Assembly: GCA_038503035.1 (NCBI GenBank)
Contig: JAVSML010000029.1
Coordinates: 1,635,799 to 1,699,798, forward strand
Direction: 5' to 3'
Length of the DNA stretch: 64,000 nucleotides
Source: Crocodylus rhombifer
Taxonomy: Eukaryota; Chordata; Crocodylia; Crocodylidae
The notes beneath the pieces are model-generated. The model saw nothing but the letters and a program-made list of their open reading frames with translations. It made no database searches and was not told where the DNA came from. The position numbers and the translations under genes were made by a program. Shown here in pieces: positions 22,590 to 35,342 of the stretch. How positions within the stretch are numbered: position 1 is the first letter of the stretch; each line of letters begins with the position of its first letter.

Positions 22590-22827
22590 GGGAAGGGCTG
22601 CAGGAAGGAAAAGGTGGGAGGGCAGAGGGCAAGGAGGCCACCTGACACCCCTTCCCTCACCAGTCTTTTCTCTGCTGTAGCAGTGGGAAGGGGGGAAAAA
22701 AAATCAAGGCAACCCCCCAATAATTAGATTCTATACCTGAAAAATTATAACACATTTTCCCTATACGAAATTTAATTTTGGGGAATAGTCTTAAACTCAG
22801 GGACATCTTAGATTTGAGTAAATATGG
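22590..22827. mobile_element. Second, truncated copy of the TA-flanked family
   Basis: The phrase order GGCTGCAGGAAGG, AGGCCACCTGACACCCC, AATAATTAGATTCTATACCTG, AGGGACATCTTAGAT, GAGTAAATATGG matches the right part of the element at 8261-9154. It ends at 22827, followed by TA. The left end is missing. Confidence 0.7.
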
Positions 22828-22829
22828 TA

Positions 22830-23919
22830 TGGCTCAGTTAAAGTTTCAGCTGCTGGAATACTGCTGTCCAATTTCAAAATCTGCGTGATGTCACAGACTG
22901 GCTGGCCCTTTAATGAGAATGAGGCCTAGCTGTCCTTCTAACTCTACTCCTAGCTGATTCTTTTTAAATAGGGATAAGGTAGCCCAGGTCGCTGTAGTGA
23001 TGAGACCCTACTCTGATGGAATCCTGAGATACCTACAAAGGGTGAAAGAGAGTAAGAAGAGTAGTAGAAGGTTGGCTGTCCCTGAGAGAAGGGAGATACC
23101 CAGAGGGTTGTTGTTCTCTAGGAAAGAGTGCCAAAAGACTTTTTTGATTTAAGCTTCTTTAGGGGCTCTTGTTTAAGAATATATTCTGCAACCTCTGTGA
23201 AAATGTTGAATTATCTGGTTGCCTGTTTAAAAGGGAAGATAAATCTGAGACTGAAAGCCTGGATGCAAGGGTGATTACAGATCCTTATGAAAACTGAGGT
23301 TGGGTGAGTAGTGCCAGAACAGCCCATGAGGTTTGTAGTAGAGGCCAGCCCTGCCACAGTGATTTTATTGGACATCTTGCCCATGCGGTACATCTTTCTT
23401 TACTTGTAAATGTTCTGTTTGTCCAGTCATGCTTCATTGTGACTACTCAGATTTATAGGTTCTAATTGTTATTTTTATGAACTTTGTTTAAAACTCATAG
23501 TTTCTAAGAATGATAATAACAATTATAAGACATCTTTTAGATGTTTGCCTCACATTTTTATACAAAAAGATAAAGTGAACTTGTTAGAAAATATTGAATT
23601 AGTGGAGAATAGAGCACTATACTGTGAACAACAGAGGCAAGGAGAACATCTGTATATCAACTTCTATCTGGCTTAATTGCAGGAAAACTCTGATGTTTGG
23701 AAGCTCTAAGAGGGACATCATGGGTTCCCTGTACACAATGCACAGTAGCATTAAGGTTAAATTGTATGCCTAGTGACCTTCAGAATTACTTGTTAAAGAC
23801 TGATAGTTTACAAAAATAATAATTTCTTCAGTTGAACCTGAAGGCTATTGAACAAGAAGCCTCCAGTCCAGAGAAATGAAGCCAACTGAGGTCAGTTTGG
23901 GCTGCTTTCTTGTCAATTG
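22830..23919. other. Unassigned stretch
   Basis: No gene seen. Sequence near 22880-22960 (GATGTCACAGACTGGCTGG and following) has a faint LTR-like feel, but I found no matching ends. Confidence 0.4.
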
Positions 23920-23927
23920 GTAATGAA

Positions 23928-26900
23928 TGAGCATGTCTACACATGCATTAAGGTGCTTTTTCTAATGCACATTAAATTTAGTACCTCCAATAGATACCTT
24001 TAGATGTTGTGCAAGGCTGCTCTGACATGCTATAATTACAGTGCAACAGAGCAGACTTTGCCACATTGAGTCTGCTGCAGCGTGGTAAGTACTTGCGCTC
24101 CAGACAGCATCTCACGTATCAGTGTCACCACACTTCAAAATGGTGGCTCATTGAATGAGCTTTAGTTCAAGTGCTGCCACCACCCATTTTGAAATGCAGG
24201 GACAATGATGCACAAGACACTGTGGTGTTTTCATTAAAGTGGCTCTGAATTAAAGCGTCCCTTCCCCCACCACCAGAGCACTTGTAAAAGTGCCCAATGT
24301 AAAGTACTAAAGAAATGCGCATTGGATTGTCTTAATACACAGTAATGAATGTGCATGGTTTTTAAGTGATGCTTAATGCACAGTAGCCTATTTTACTGCA
24401 CATTAGATTCATAGATTCATAGATGTTGGGGTTGGAAGGGACCTCAGTAGATCATCGAGTCTGACCCCCTGCATAAGCAGGAAAGTGTGCTGGGTTCAGA
24501 TGACCCCAGCCAGATGCCTATCTAACCTTCTCTTGAAGACCCCCAGGGTAGGAGAGAGCACCACTTCCCTTGGGAGTCCATTCCAGATTTTGGCCACTGT
24601 AACTGTGAAGTTCTTCCTAATGCCCAGTCTAAATCTGCTTTCTGCTAGCTTATGGCCATTATTTCTTGTAACCCCCAGGGGCATCTTGGTGAGTAGAGCT
24701 TGACCAGTTCCCTTATGCGCCTCCATGATGAATTTATAGGCAGACATGAGGTTGCCTCTCAACCTTCTCTTGCAGAGGCTGAAGAGGTCCAGGTGCCCTA
24801 GTCTCTCCTCATAGGGCTTGGCCTGCAAGCCCTTAACCATACACGTGGCCCTTCTCTGGACCCTCCAGGTTATCCACATCCCACTTAAAGTGTGGCTCCC
24901 AAAACTGGACACAGTATTCCAACTGCAGTCTGACTAGTGCCCAATAGAAGGGAAGTATCATCTCCTTGGTTCTGTTTGTCATGCATCTGCTAATGCATGA
25001 TAAAGTGCAGTTAGCTTTTCTGATGACTTCGTCACACTGATGACTCAAGTTAGTCTTGGAGTCCACTAGGACTCTGAGATCCCTTTCCGCTTCCGTGCTG
25101 CTGAGCAGATCATTCCTAGGCAGTAGGTGTGCTGGACATTTTTCCTCCGTAGGTGCAGCACCTTGCATTTCTCCTCGTAAATCACATTTTACTGTTTTCT
25201 GCCCATTTGTTCAACCTGTCCAGGTCTGCCTGTAGTTGTACTCTGCCCTCCATTGTGTCTACTTCTCCCCACAGTTTTGTATCATCTGCAAACTTGGACA
25301 GAGTACACTTCACTCCCTCATCCAAGTCACTGATGAAGACATTAAAGAGTATCGGTCCAAGGACCGAGCCCTGCGGGACCCCACTGTTCACATCCTTCCA
25401 GGTCGATACCGACGCATCAACCACCACTCTTTGGGTACAACCCTCTAGCCAATTTGCAACCCATCGGACTGTGTAATCATCCGAGTCACAGCCTCTGAAT
25501 TTGTTCATCGGGATGGGGTGGGATACCGTATCAAAGGCCTTCCTGAAGTCTAAGTAAACAATATCTACTCCTACTCCTGCATCCAGGTGTTTTGTAGCAT
25601 GGTCATTAAAAAAAAGAGTAGATTAGTCAGGCATGCTCTAGCTGCTACGAACCCATGCTGGTTTCCCCTCAGCATAATTTTTCCTGCTGGGCTCTCACAT
25701 ATATGAGCCTTAATAATCTTTTCAAAGACTTTGCCAAAGATGGAGGTGACACTGACTGGCCTGTAGTTGCTTGGATCCTCCTTCCTCCTCTTCTTGAAAA
25801 TAGGGACCACACTGGCCCTTTTCCAGTCCTCTGGGACCTGGCCCATGCTCCACAAGTGCTCAAATATTCTTGCCAGTGGTTGTGCAATGACATCAGCCAG
25901 TGCCTTCAGTACCCTCGGATGGAGCTCATCCGGACCTGCCGACTTAAACGCATCCAGTTCTTCTAAGTGACTCTGCGCTATCTCAGGGTCAAGACTTGGT
26001 GGTCTGGCACCCTGCTGTTGTCTCTCTACAATCCCATTGTGAGACTTGTCTTGCCCCTTGTTTAGGAGCACTGATGCAAAGAACTCATTGAGGAGTTCAG
26101 CCTTGTCCCCCTTGTCTGTCACCAATTGCTTTTGCCCATTCAGTAGTGGTCCTATACCTCCCCAGGCCTATTTACTCCCTATTTATCTGAAAAACAAGTT
26201 TTTGTTATCCTTAACTTGAGATGCCATGCTGAGCTCCATGGTAGCTTTGGCCTTTCTAACTGCCCTCCCTACAACTGCAAGCTGAGGAGGCATACTCCTC
26301 TTTAGTAATCTCTCCCTGTTTCCACTGCTTATATGCCCCCCTTTTTGCCCTTAGGCTGCTCTGGATTTCTCTGGTTAGCCAAGGAAGCCTCTTTCTCCCC
26401 TTTCCCCCACATTGGGATCGTCTCCCTCTGTGCCCAAAGGATCACTTCCTTAATGCACAGCCACCCTTCCTGGCCTCCCATCTTGCCAAATCTCTTACTC
26501 TACAGTGCGTCATTGACTAAATGCCTGAGTTCGCTGAAGCCAGCCTTCCTACAGTCTACCACTTCCACCCTACTAGTTACCTTACCCACCTTATGATGAA
26601 TTCTATTATTTGGTGGTCACCGTCCCCCAGGTGACCACTGATCTGTAGGTCCCCTACCATGTAATCCGCTGTTGCCAGTACCAGGTCCAGTAAGGCATTC
26701 CCCCTAGTGGGACCATGTACCTCCTGGATCAGGTGGAGGTCCTGCACACAGGATAGGAACCTGCATGAAAGGTGGGAATTTGCTGTCTGTGTCTCCCAGC
26801 AGATGTCAAAGTGGTTTAGGTCCCCCATGACTACCGCCTCCCTCGTCTCTATGGTTTCTGAGAGCTGCCTCAGGAGTTCCAAATCTAGTTCTTCCCCTTG

Positions 26901-27556
26901 GTGTGGGGGTCTGTAGCAGACCTCTACCACCAAATCCCTTTCCCCTTGATCTCCATGTATCCTAACCCACAATTCTTCTACTTTCTCCTCTTTCAATTCC
27001 ATTTTCAAAAGGGGTGATGTATAACACTCCTTGACATAGAGTGCAACCCCTCCCCCTCTCCTCCCTACTCTATCCTTTCTGTACAGCTTATAGCCCTCAA
27101 TGTGTACTGTCCAGTCATGGGTAGAGTCCCACCAGGTTTCTGTTAACCCCACTAAGTCGTGTTTTCTGCAAACAGGAGTGCTAGTTCATCCTGCTTGTTC
27201 CCCATGCTCCTAGCATTAGTGTATAGGTGCTTGAGCCCTGTGACTGGCACCTTTGTTGCCCCCTGGCTCTGATGCCCATTGGGCCCCCTATTGCTTACCT
27301 GCTTATTGCTAACCTGTGCTATACTGCAGGACGTCCCATGAATTGCAGGTTCCTGATGTTCTCCTTCTGCCTCCCCATCCCCTGTCTGAGCTAGTTTAAA
27401 GCCCAATGTAGGAGATCAGCCAACCTGTTGGAAAAAAGACTTTTTTTTAGTGTAACAGCATGGTTTAACAGCATTAGTTTAACAGCATGTTTTTTATGTG
27501 GTAGTGCACAGTAAAATAAGCTACTGCACATTAAAGCACATGTGTAGACATGCCCA
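23928..27556. mobile_element. hAT-type MITE split by a CR1 insertion
   Basis: The left end reads TGAGCATGTCTACACATGC. The right end, reverse-complemented, reads TGGGCATGTCTACACATGT, a near-perfect terminal inverted repeat. The flanks GTAATGAA (23920-23927) and GTAATGTA (27557-27564) fit an 8-bp duplication with one mismatch. The left portion spans 23928-24406 and the right about 27431-27556. The inner flanks of the CR1 also show complementary TGCACAGTA...TACTGCACATTA pieces, which are the subterminal repeats of the MITE. No transposase is encoded. Confidence 0.75.
24407..27430 (-). mobile_element. CR1 LINE, minus strand, nearly full ORF2
   Basis: The 3' end lies at 24407 (ATTCATAGATTCATAGATG then GGAAGGGACCTC on the plus strand). 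Reading the minus strand from 27406 gives LKHLYTNARSMGNKQDEL, the start of the endonuclease. After a frameshift near 27155 come GLTETWWDSTHDW, GYKLYRKDR, VMGDLNHFDICWE and LGDGDHQIIEF. The RT follows at 26125-25571 (FKSAGPDELHPRVL, WKRASVVPIFKK, NYRPVSV) and 25508-25182 ([14 protein letters not shown]). Its FADD box is intact at 25292-25281. Thumb and C-terminal parts are at 25168-24496. ORF1 is absent and several frameshifts and stops occur, so the copy is inactive. It sits inside the MITE at 23928-27556 and is younger than it. Confidence 0.92.
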
Positions 27557-27564
27557 GTAATGTA

Positions 27565-30500
27565 TAGTTGCTAAGTCCTTTCAGTCCTTTGCATATGCAG
27601 TGCAGCATGCTGGACTCCCATATCCCTATTTAACCTTTCCTATATATTCTGCTAATCAAAGCTCAGAGAAAATCCTTGTGGTCAGGCCAGATTCAGATTT
27701 CAGTTTTTCTGATATAGCTCTGAAGTTTTCCCATTAACTTCTGTTGAATGAAGATAATGCTGTATTTACATTAGTATATATGAAATCACAATTTAGTGTA
27801 TAGCTTGAAAATCTAGAGTTAAAATACTCTATTCTCAATATGCAATTAAAACAACTGGATTGCAATTGAAAGGTTGCTCAGCTGTTGAGCACACTGCATT
27901 CAGGAGTTTTTCAGAACTGCAGTTTATCAAACTTCACTGCAGGGTTTAAAGTGCCTTTGTCTGGTCAAGCTATTAGTTGATGTAGGACATGACAGCCAGC
28001 AGGTGCAGTGAAAGTGGTGAAATCGTACAGGACACCAGAAGCCAAAAAAGCAGAATCCATGGGGCAGGAGAGACAAAACTGTACCCTTTCTCTTTCATCT
28101 GCACAATGCAGCAGAAGCACTGTCTCAAGCAGCAGTAGAATTGACTTTCTTGGATTGGTGCTACTTTGGAGCGGGGTGCCAGGCTGGTGATAAGACAAGT
28201 AAGAGAACCTGCACAAATCCTACTTTACAGCATGAACTCCCTGCACCCACCTTGCACGTGTTGCAGTATCAGCTCACCCTGCAGAAGAAGCCATGCCATC
28301 CTACAGATTGAGTCACATTGCAGACAAGCTTCTCCACTGCCCTTGCAGCTGAAAAATTGATCCCTGAATCATTTCAGGTTTTAGCACACAAGATAGTAGG
28401 ACAAGGTGAAAGGTGAGTTCTTGGCCATGTTGTGTGCTTTGTGCCAGAATGTAAGTTAAGAACCACAGACCTAAAGATCAGTGTAATAGCTATGATGCTA
28501 ATTTCTATCATTCTGACATTGAGTTTTTAAGTTTAATAGTGCAAACTATTTCTGTGTTTGAATGATGTTAATTTACATTTCTAAATAAATAACCAGTCCC
28601 ATAACAGAACCAAAGAAGGAGTTATATATTAGCCATTTCCAAAAATAGGAAATTCAGTGAGAAATGAGCCAGTCCTTGAAGTGAGTCCATGTTAAGGGAA
28701 CAGATTAGTGTCTGCTGTTCTAAATTTGTAGTTATTTTGAATTGTTTTGGAGATTTGTTATAAATTTGTTTTATAGACCATACAAATTGATTTGTTCACT
28801 CAGTTGTGTCATATAACTATGCTAATGAATAATTAAACTCCCTAAAGGAATGATTTTCCCCTGTAAACCATCCCCAGAAGTTTGACAAGAATGTCCTGCT
28901 GATACAGAACTTACAGTGCTAGTTTTGAAAATATGCAAAATTTATGAGAGAGACTTTTGACAATACATTGCTGACAATAAATTAGTGTTGTTTCTTCCTT
29001 GCCCTTGAAGTTTCATTTGGACTTTAAACTAGAAAACTTAATTAAAGGTGGGTCCTTGACTTCCAACTGAGAGTAAGCAAAATAAAGGGTGTGGTCTCCA
29101 CATTTACCTGACAGAATCCTTGAGTGATAATTATTGGGTGTCAAACAAGTTCTGAATTAATTAGTCTCTCAGCAGATGGTCAACAAAGCTTTCTGCCAAT
29201 CAGATGAATAATGCTTCTGCATTTTAAGTTAATATGTTAGACTAATAATAATTCTTTATACTTCAGAAGGAAAAAGCACTTCTCTAGCATATCTTTAAGC
29301 ACCAAAAATGAGGGGAGCAATATAAATACCTAAGATCCTGTGGAACGAATAAATCCCTTGGGATTTGCATTCTGTTCTTGCTCCTGAGTGCATTTTTCCA
29401 CTGGCAGAGATTTAAAAGTACCTGATACATCTCTCCAAACCACCCAGTTTTCTCTTAAAGCTGAATTCCTGTCAAAAGCCCAGTATTCCTGTAGTCTGTT
29501 ACTGGGATGATCCTTTTCTTTTCTTGTTCTATACAGGTAAACATTCCTCTACCAAAGCCAGTTCACCCCTTCATTATGGCTAAGTACAGACTGTCAAAAA
29601 GCCTGAGGCTGAATCAATTCAGTCTTTGCAGGTGAGTCTAAGATTTGTTGATTGAACCAATAAGCAGGTGAACACACACTAGAGCACACCTTCCTGGTGG
29701 GCTGGAGCAGACAGCTTGGGCAAAGACTAGCCCCTGTCTTCTTTCCCCCACTGTGAAGGGGACTTGCGGGGGAGGTGAAAAGCAATGTGGGGACTGAGTT
29801 AACTGGAATCTGGAGGGGATCTTATTGCAGAAGTTCAATAAACTGATTTAACTTAAATCAGTTAAGTCTGATACTACATCCATCCAGGTTTATCTTAAAC
29901 TGGTTTGGGCCATTTTGAAAGAGATTTATGTGCACTGAACTTCTGTTGTGTTTGAGGTTTGAACCGGTTTCCAATCACTTACACCAGTTTATGTGTAATT
30001 TCTGTCCCTAGCCTACAGGATGTGCTTACTCATCTTCTGGCAATATCACTGTGCTCTCCTCCTCTTACCTGTTCCACTCCTTCCTCTGCATACATAGGTA
30101 GAGCATGTTATGAAATGCTGCAGGAGGGTGGCTGGCTATATTATGTCAATTTGTACAGCTTGGAATGTGCCATTCCCTTTCCTGTTACTATTGCATGAAT
30201 ACTAAAGCAAATTATTATTTATATGGATGCTGTCAACTTGAAAAGAGGACAATTCCCACTGATAAAAGAAATTTACCTTGTGTTAAGATTCTTCATCTGT
30301 TTTTCTTATTATATGAAGCTCAAGGGATTTATCAGTAGATAAGACTTTTATACCTATTCCAGCCTCAGTATGCAAGCCTTACTATGCCAACTTCATAATA
30401 CTGAAACACATTTCTAGACTCTAGTTCTTTGAATCTGTCTTTTATTTATAATTACAGTCACAACAAATGCATCTGTTCCTCACAAATTTTATAACTAGAT

Positions 30501-30659
30501 ATATAAAGTACCAAGATCTGCATATATCACCCATCTAAGTGGGTTGAATTAACAGACACTTAATATGTCTGCAGCTTTAGCTGAATTTTATTGATATCTA
30601 AATATTGATTTTGATACAAAGTTAAGAAATGGTTCCTGCTATGTATAAAGAAAATCAAC
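27565..30659. other. Unassigned AT-rich stretch
   Basis: Three kilobases without an identified gene, RNA or repeat. Short open frames near 27965-28216 and 29594-29838 have no recognisable domains. Confidence 0.5.
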
Positions 30660-33405
30660 GCATGACTGGGTGGTGAATATCAAGGGCTATAGGCTGTACA
30701 GGAGGGATAGGACAGGGAGGAAAGGTGGGGGCATGGTGTTCTACATTAAGGAGGAATACACATCCTCATCAATTAGCAAAGAATCAGAAGAGGGGCACTC
30801 TGAAGTGTTCTGGGTTAGAATACAAGGCAGTCGAGGGGAAAGAGATTTAACAATGGGGGTCTACTAAAGACCACCCAACCAAGGGGAGCTAGACCAGGAG
30901 TTCTTAAGTCAGCTCACAAAGGTAGTTAGGTCAAAGGACGTGATCATCATGGGTGACCTGAACTTTCCAGACATCTGCTGGGAAGAGCAGTCAGCCAGGT
31001 CTGACCGCTCACGTAAGGCTAGGTTCCTAGCCAGAATGCAGGACCTCCATCTAACCCAGGAGGTACACAGCCCCACCAGGAGAGATGCCTTGTTAGACCA
31101 GGTGCTGGCCACCGGCAACAACCTGGTGAGGGGACTGCGGGTGCTCGACCATCTGGGCGACAGCGATCATCGCCTGCTGGAATTCACCATCCAGCGCAAG
31201 GTGGCAAATGCCTACAGCAAGGCAGCAGGCCTAGATTTCAGGAGGGCGGACTTCGGTGAGCTAAGGAGAATAGTCGGGGAAGCAGTGAGGTCCCAGAGGG
31301 GAGGGGAGCCAGGTGTCCAAGAAGGGTGGTTGCTCCTTAAGAAGACGATCCTCCAAGCCCAAAGGGAGGTAATCCCAACATGGATCAAAGGGGGCAGGAG
31401 GGCGCAAAAAGCCCCCATGGTTCACCAAAAGCATCTGGGAGTGTCTCCTAGCTAAAAAGGAGGCGTATACCCAATGGAAGGGAGGGGCCATCACCAGGGA
31501 GGATTATACTGTGGTTGCTCAGGGATGCAGGGGGGCAGTCAGGAAGGCCAAGGCAGAGAAGGAACTGGGACTAGCTTCCCAGATCAAGGACAAGAAGAAG
31601 TCCTTTTTTAAATACATAGTGGGCAAAAAGAAGGTTCTGGGTAACGTGGGGCCCCTGCAGGACATGCTAGGAAACTTGGTAGTCACACCAGATGACAAAG
31701 TTAACATATTTAACGATTTCTTTGCCTCCATTTTCCTGAGCAGGGGCCGGAACAGCCACCCCACCTCTGGGCCCCTCTTAGACCCCAGGGGAGGCGCATC
31801 TAGGCTAAGGGTTAGTGAGGAGTTGGTTAGGGAACTTCTGGAGGGACTGGATGTATTCAAATCAGCTGGTCTGGACGATCTCTACCCTAGAGTATACTGA
31901 GAGAATTAGCTGAGGTCATTGCGGGACCCCTGGCACAGCTTTATGAGCACTCGTGGTGCTCTGGTGTGGTGCCAGAGGACTGAAAGAGGGCCAGTGTGGT
32001 TCCCATCTTCAAAAAGGGGAGGAAGGAGGACCCGGGAAACTATAGGCCAGTTAGTCTTATCTCAATCCTGGGTAAGCTTTTTGAGAGAATTATTTTGGCA
32101 CGTGTCCACGAGGGGCCAGCAGGGGAGATTATGCTTACAGGCAACCAACACAAGTTCATTAGAAGCAGGTCCTGTCAGACCAACCTGGTGGCCTTCTGTG
32201 ACCAGGTCACCAAATCTTTAGATGCAGGGGTAGCAGTGGACATAGTCTTCCAGGACTTTCAGAAGGCATTCAACACCGTCTCTCACCCCGTTCTCATTAA
32301 GAAACTGGGGGACTGTGGTGTCGACACCTACACAGTCAAATGGGTTGCCAGCTGGCTGGAGGGTCGCACCCAGAGAGTGGTAGTGGACAGGTCATTTTCG
32401 ACCTGGAGGGATGTGGGCAGTGGGGTTCCACAGGGCTCGGTCCTCAGGCCCGACTGTTCAACATTTTCATCAGTGACTTGGATGAGGGGGTAAAAAGCAC
32501 CCTGATCAAATTTGCTGATGACACTAAGATGTCGGGGGATGTGGGCACGCTAGAAGGGAGGAATAGGCTGCAGTCGGACCTAGACAGGTTACAGGGATGG
32601 GCGGATGAGAATAGGATGGGATTCAACACCGACAAGTGCAAGATGATGTACCTGGGGAGGAACAACTGGCACGATACCTACAGGCTGGGGAACTCCCTTC
32701 TTGTCAGTACAGAGGCAGAAAAGGATCTTGGAGTCATCATTGATGCCAAGATGAACATGGGCCGGCAGTGTGAGGATGCAGTCAGGAAGGCCAACCACAC
32801 CTTGTCATGCATCCACAGTTGCATCTCAAGCAGGTTCAAGGAAGTGATACTCCCTCTCTATGCGGCCCTGGTCAGGCCACAGCTGGAGTACTGCGTCCAG
32901 TTCTTGGCGCCGCACTTCAGGAGGGATGTGGACAACATGGAGAGGGTCCAGAGGAGGGCCACTTGGATGATCAGGAGGCAACAGGGCAGGCCCTATGAGG
33001 AGAGGCTATGGGACCTGAACCTGTTCAGCCTCCACAAGAGAAGGCTGAGGGAGGATTTAGTGGCCTGTTACAAACTAGTCAGAGGGGACCAACGGGCATT
33101 GGGGGAGTCCCTGTTCCCCTGAGCACTACCAGGAGTGACTAGAAATAATGGTCACAAGCTGGCAGAGGGTAGATTCAGGCTAGATATCAGGAGGCGCTAC
33201 TTCACGTTGAGGGTGGCTAGGATCTGGAACCAACTTCCAAGAGAAGTGGTGTTGGCTTCTACCCTGGGGGTCTTTTAGAGGAGGCTAAATGAACACCTTG
33301 CTGGGGTCGTTTGACCCCAGGACTCTTTCCTGCCGTGGCAGGGGGTTGGACTCAATGATCTGCTCAGGTCCCTTCCAACCCTACAAACTGTGAAACTATG
33401 AAAAT
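30660..33405 (+). mobile_element. CR1 LINE, plus strand, near-complete ORF2
   Basis: The copy begins within the endonuclease (NIKGYRLYRRDRTGRKGGG, 30673 onward). A stop interrupts it at 30865-30867, and it continues as IIMGDLNFPDICWEEQ and LDHLGDSDHRLLEF (30940-31455). The linker at 31511-31900 reads KSFFKYI and GNVGPLQ. The RT follows: [45 protein letters not shown], with the FADD box intact at 32511-32522. The thumb runs to a stop at 33121, then comes the C-terminal [25 protein letters not shown] region with an internal stop near 33277. The 3' UTR ends CAAACTGTGAAACTATGAAAA. Only about six lesions separate the pieces, so it is a fairly young but dead copy. Confidence 0.93.
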
Positions 33406-34620
33406 GCATGGTATTGACCAAAGCTTAGCACTGAGAGAGGTGTGAACATCTCCCATATTTTTTTTTATGGTGTAGTGTTAAATCTAGAGTTTACTTACCA
33501 CAGCCAAGATTGTCTCTTGACCTTGTATGGCACTTCTTGGCCCCATTCCCTCATCAAAGGCCATGTAAAACATATTCTGATTGCAACCCAAGGTGGATTT
33601 TAGCATGTACACATTTTCAGTAGAACCACCTTATTTGCCTTGAAATTTATCATAGATAATTCAAGGGAAACCGCTATAGGAAGTACAGACCATCAGTGGC
33701 CCCATGGAAAAACAGCTAACTCATGTGTTCTTAGAAAAAAAATTATAAGAATAAGAAAAAGCTGCTAGTACATTTTATGGCATAAAATAATAATGAAAGA
33801 TTTGTCATGTAATTTATTAATATTTAGGTCACATGATTGATGCTTGACAAGAATTATTGTGATGTATCCTTCTGTCACAAGAGAAAAATTAATAATTCAG
33901 GTTCAAGATCCCTATATCCAAAGACAATTAGAGTTTTGTCACTGAGTTTAATGGATAAAACATTTAAGCATGTAAACTAAAGCATATGTTGTCATCAGAA
34001 TAAGGCCAGGGTTTAGTCTTCAGATAGTCCACCATGAAGACAAAACAAAGATACTAACACTACTCACAAATCAGAAATAGTTTCATTTAGAGGAATTTTT
34101 TTCTGTTACAGAACCTCATGTACAATATTTGAAGAATATTAACACCAAAGACAAGATAGGAGGAATTTTTAGGGTGAAATGAGGGATATAGGTAGAAGAA
34201 ATGGAATTGATCTGAGAGGAGGAAAATACAGGTAAATTTTACAAGACAGGAAAAAAAGTCTACGTCTATACAATTTGGAATGTTAACTACTTTTTCTGTG
34301 GGGACAGACCAGAAGGCCTTTTCCATTTCAATTATCTGTGTGTCTTTCTGCAGCCTCCCATGCCTCTCCCCCGAGCATTGCACATTTGGGTTCTTCATGA
34401 AGAACCATGGCTTCTTGAGCTACATGGCCAGGCTATTGAGAATGCCCTTGGGTCAGTTACCAAGGCATCTCATCTGCCACATCTTTGATTATAAGTCAGT
34501 TTCTATTGGGAGGACAACATCTGGTCCTGCCTCCCCTGGTAGTTTCCCTCAGCCATCCCAACCGTTGTTCCTTATTGAGGCTCTACCTCCCCTACATCCC
34601 ACCTAACGTCAACTGTGATG
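33406..34620. other. Unassigned AT-rich stretch
   Basis: No gene or named repeat is seen. Confidence 0.5.
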
Positions 34621-34626
34621 TTCATC

Positions 34627-35240
34627 AGGGCCGGTACTTGGACCCGCCCCCCCCCCTTTTGGCTTGGTTTCTTAGGGGCTGTGGTCATTAGCTAGTGATG
34701 GTACTCGTACCGAGTGCTTCCCGTGGCCCCTCTTTTGCTCTCAGTTTTGCTCCCAGCCTCCGGCCCCCCTTGATGCGTTGTTTGCTTCCCAAGTTCAGTA
34801 CCTGGCACCTGTCACCTGGGTCAGGGTCCTGTCCTCGTCATCTTCACTGGCATCCCAGTCGCTGCGCTGCCACCCTCAATCCACACTGGCTCCATTAGCG
34901 ACTCCTCGGGCCGTCACTAGCCCAGTGTTCCCTTCCAAGGGAGCCACCAAGTCTCCACCACCGGATCGTTCGCCTGCTCTGGGCCAGCCGGGGACACTGT
35001 TTCCGGTCCCCCCAGCTTCCTTCTGGACAGACCTTTTCTCTGGGGCCAGGCACCCACCCAGCCAATCAACCACAGCACATTTCTATAAAGCATGCCCAGG
35101 TGGACACGGGAGCCATTCCCGGCTCCACTGTGGTTCTTTTCTTTGATCTTCGTCCGTGGCTGCTCCAGCCACTGCAGTTTCACTTTCACTGCAATCAGCT
35201 GTTGACGTGGCACCCTGCCGCCTCTCCCTGGACTCTAGTA
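34627..35240. other. GC-rich block of unknown origin
   Basis: The block starts CAGGGCCGGTACTTGGACC, which resembles a hAT left end, and holds a C run at 34647-34657. Near 35058 a CCAATCAACC box lies about 20 bases before CTATAAAGC (35081), a combination seen in LTR promoters, but I find no TG...CA ends or duplication. Several overlapping open frames are Ser/Pro/Leu-rich low complexity with no domain. I cannot tell whether it is an LTR fragment, a DNA-transposon core or unique sequence. Confidence 0.3.
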
Positions 35241-35283
35241 AGTTTCCACCACACTTTCTTTGGTGAATAGAATATCTTAGATA

Positions 35284-35342
35284 TTGGTTCAAATATATCT
35301 TTGTAGATTTAGGTTTTGGTTCAAATATATCTTTTTAGATTT
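35284..35342. repeat. Two-copy tandem repeat, 32-bp unit
   Basis: TTGGTTCAAATATATCTTT followed by a short variable end occurs at 35284-35315 and again from 35316. The second copy has GTAG changed to TTAG and is shortened. It looks like a recent local slippage duplication. Confidence 0.85.

Noticed and set aside
22860..22960. LTR-like sequence (GATGTCACAGACTGG...)
   Set aside because: No matching second end, no duplication and no internal domain.
34695..35146. Ser/Pro-rich frames that could be an exon
   Set aside because: No splice sites in a consistent frame, no domain, and the frame overlaps others of similar length.
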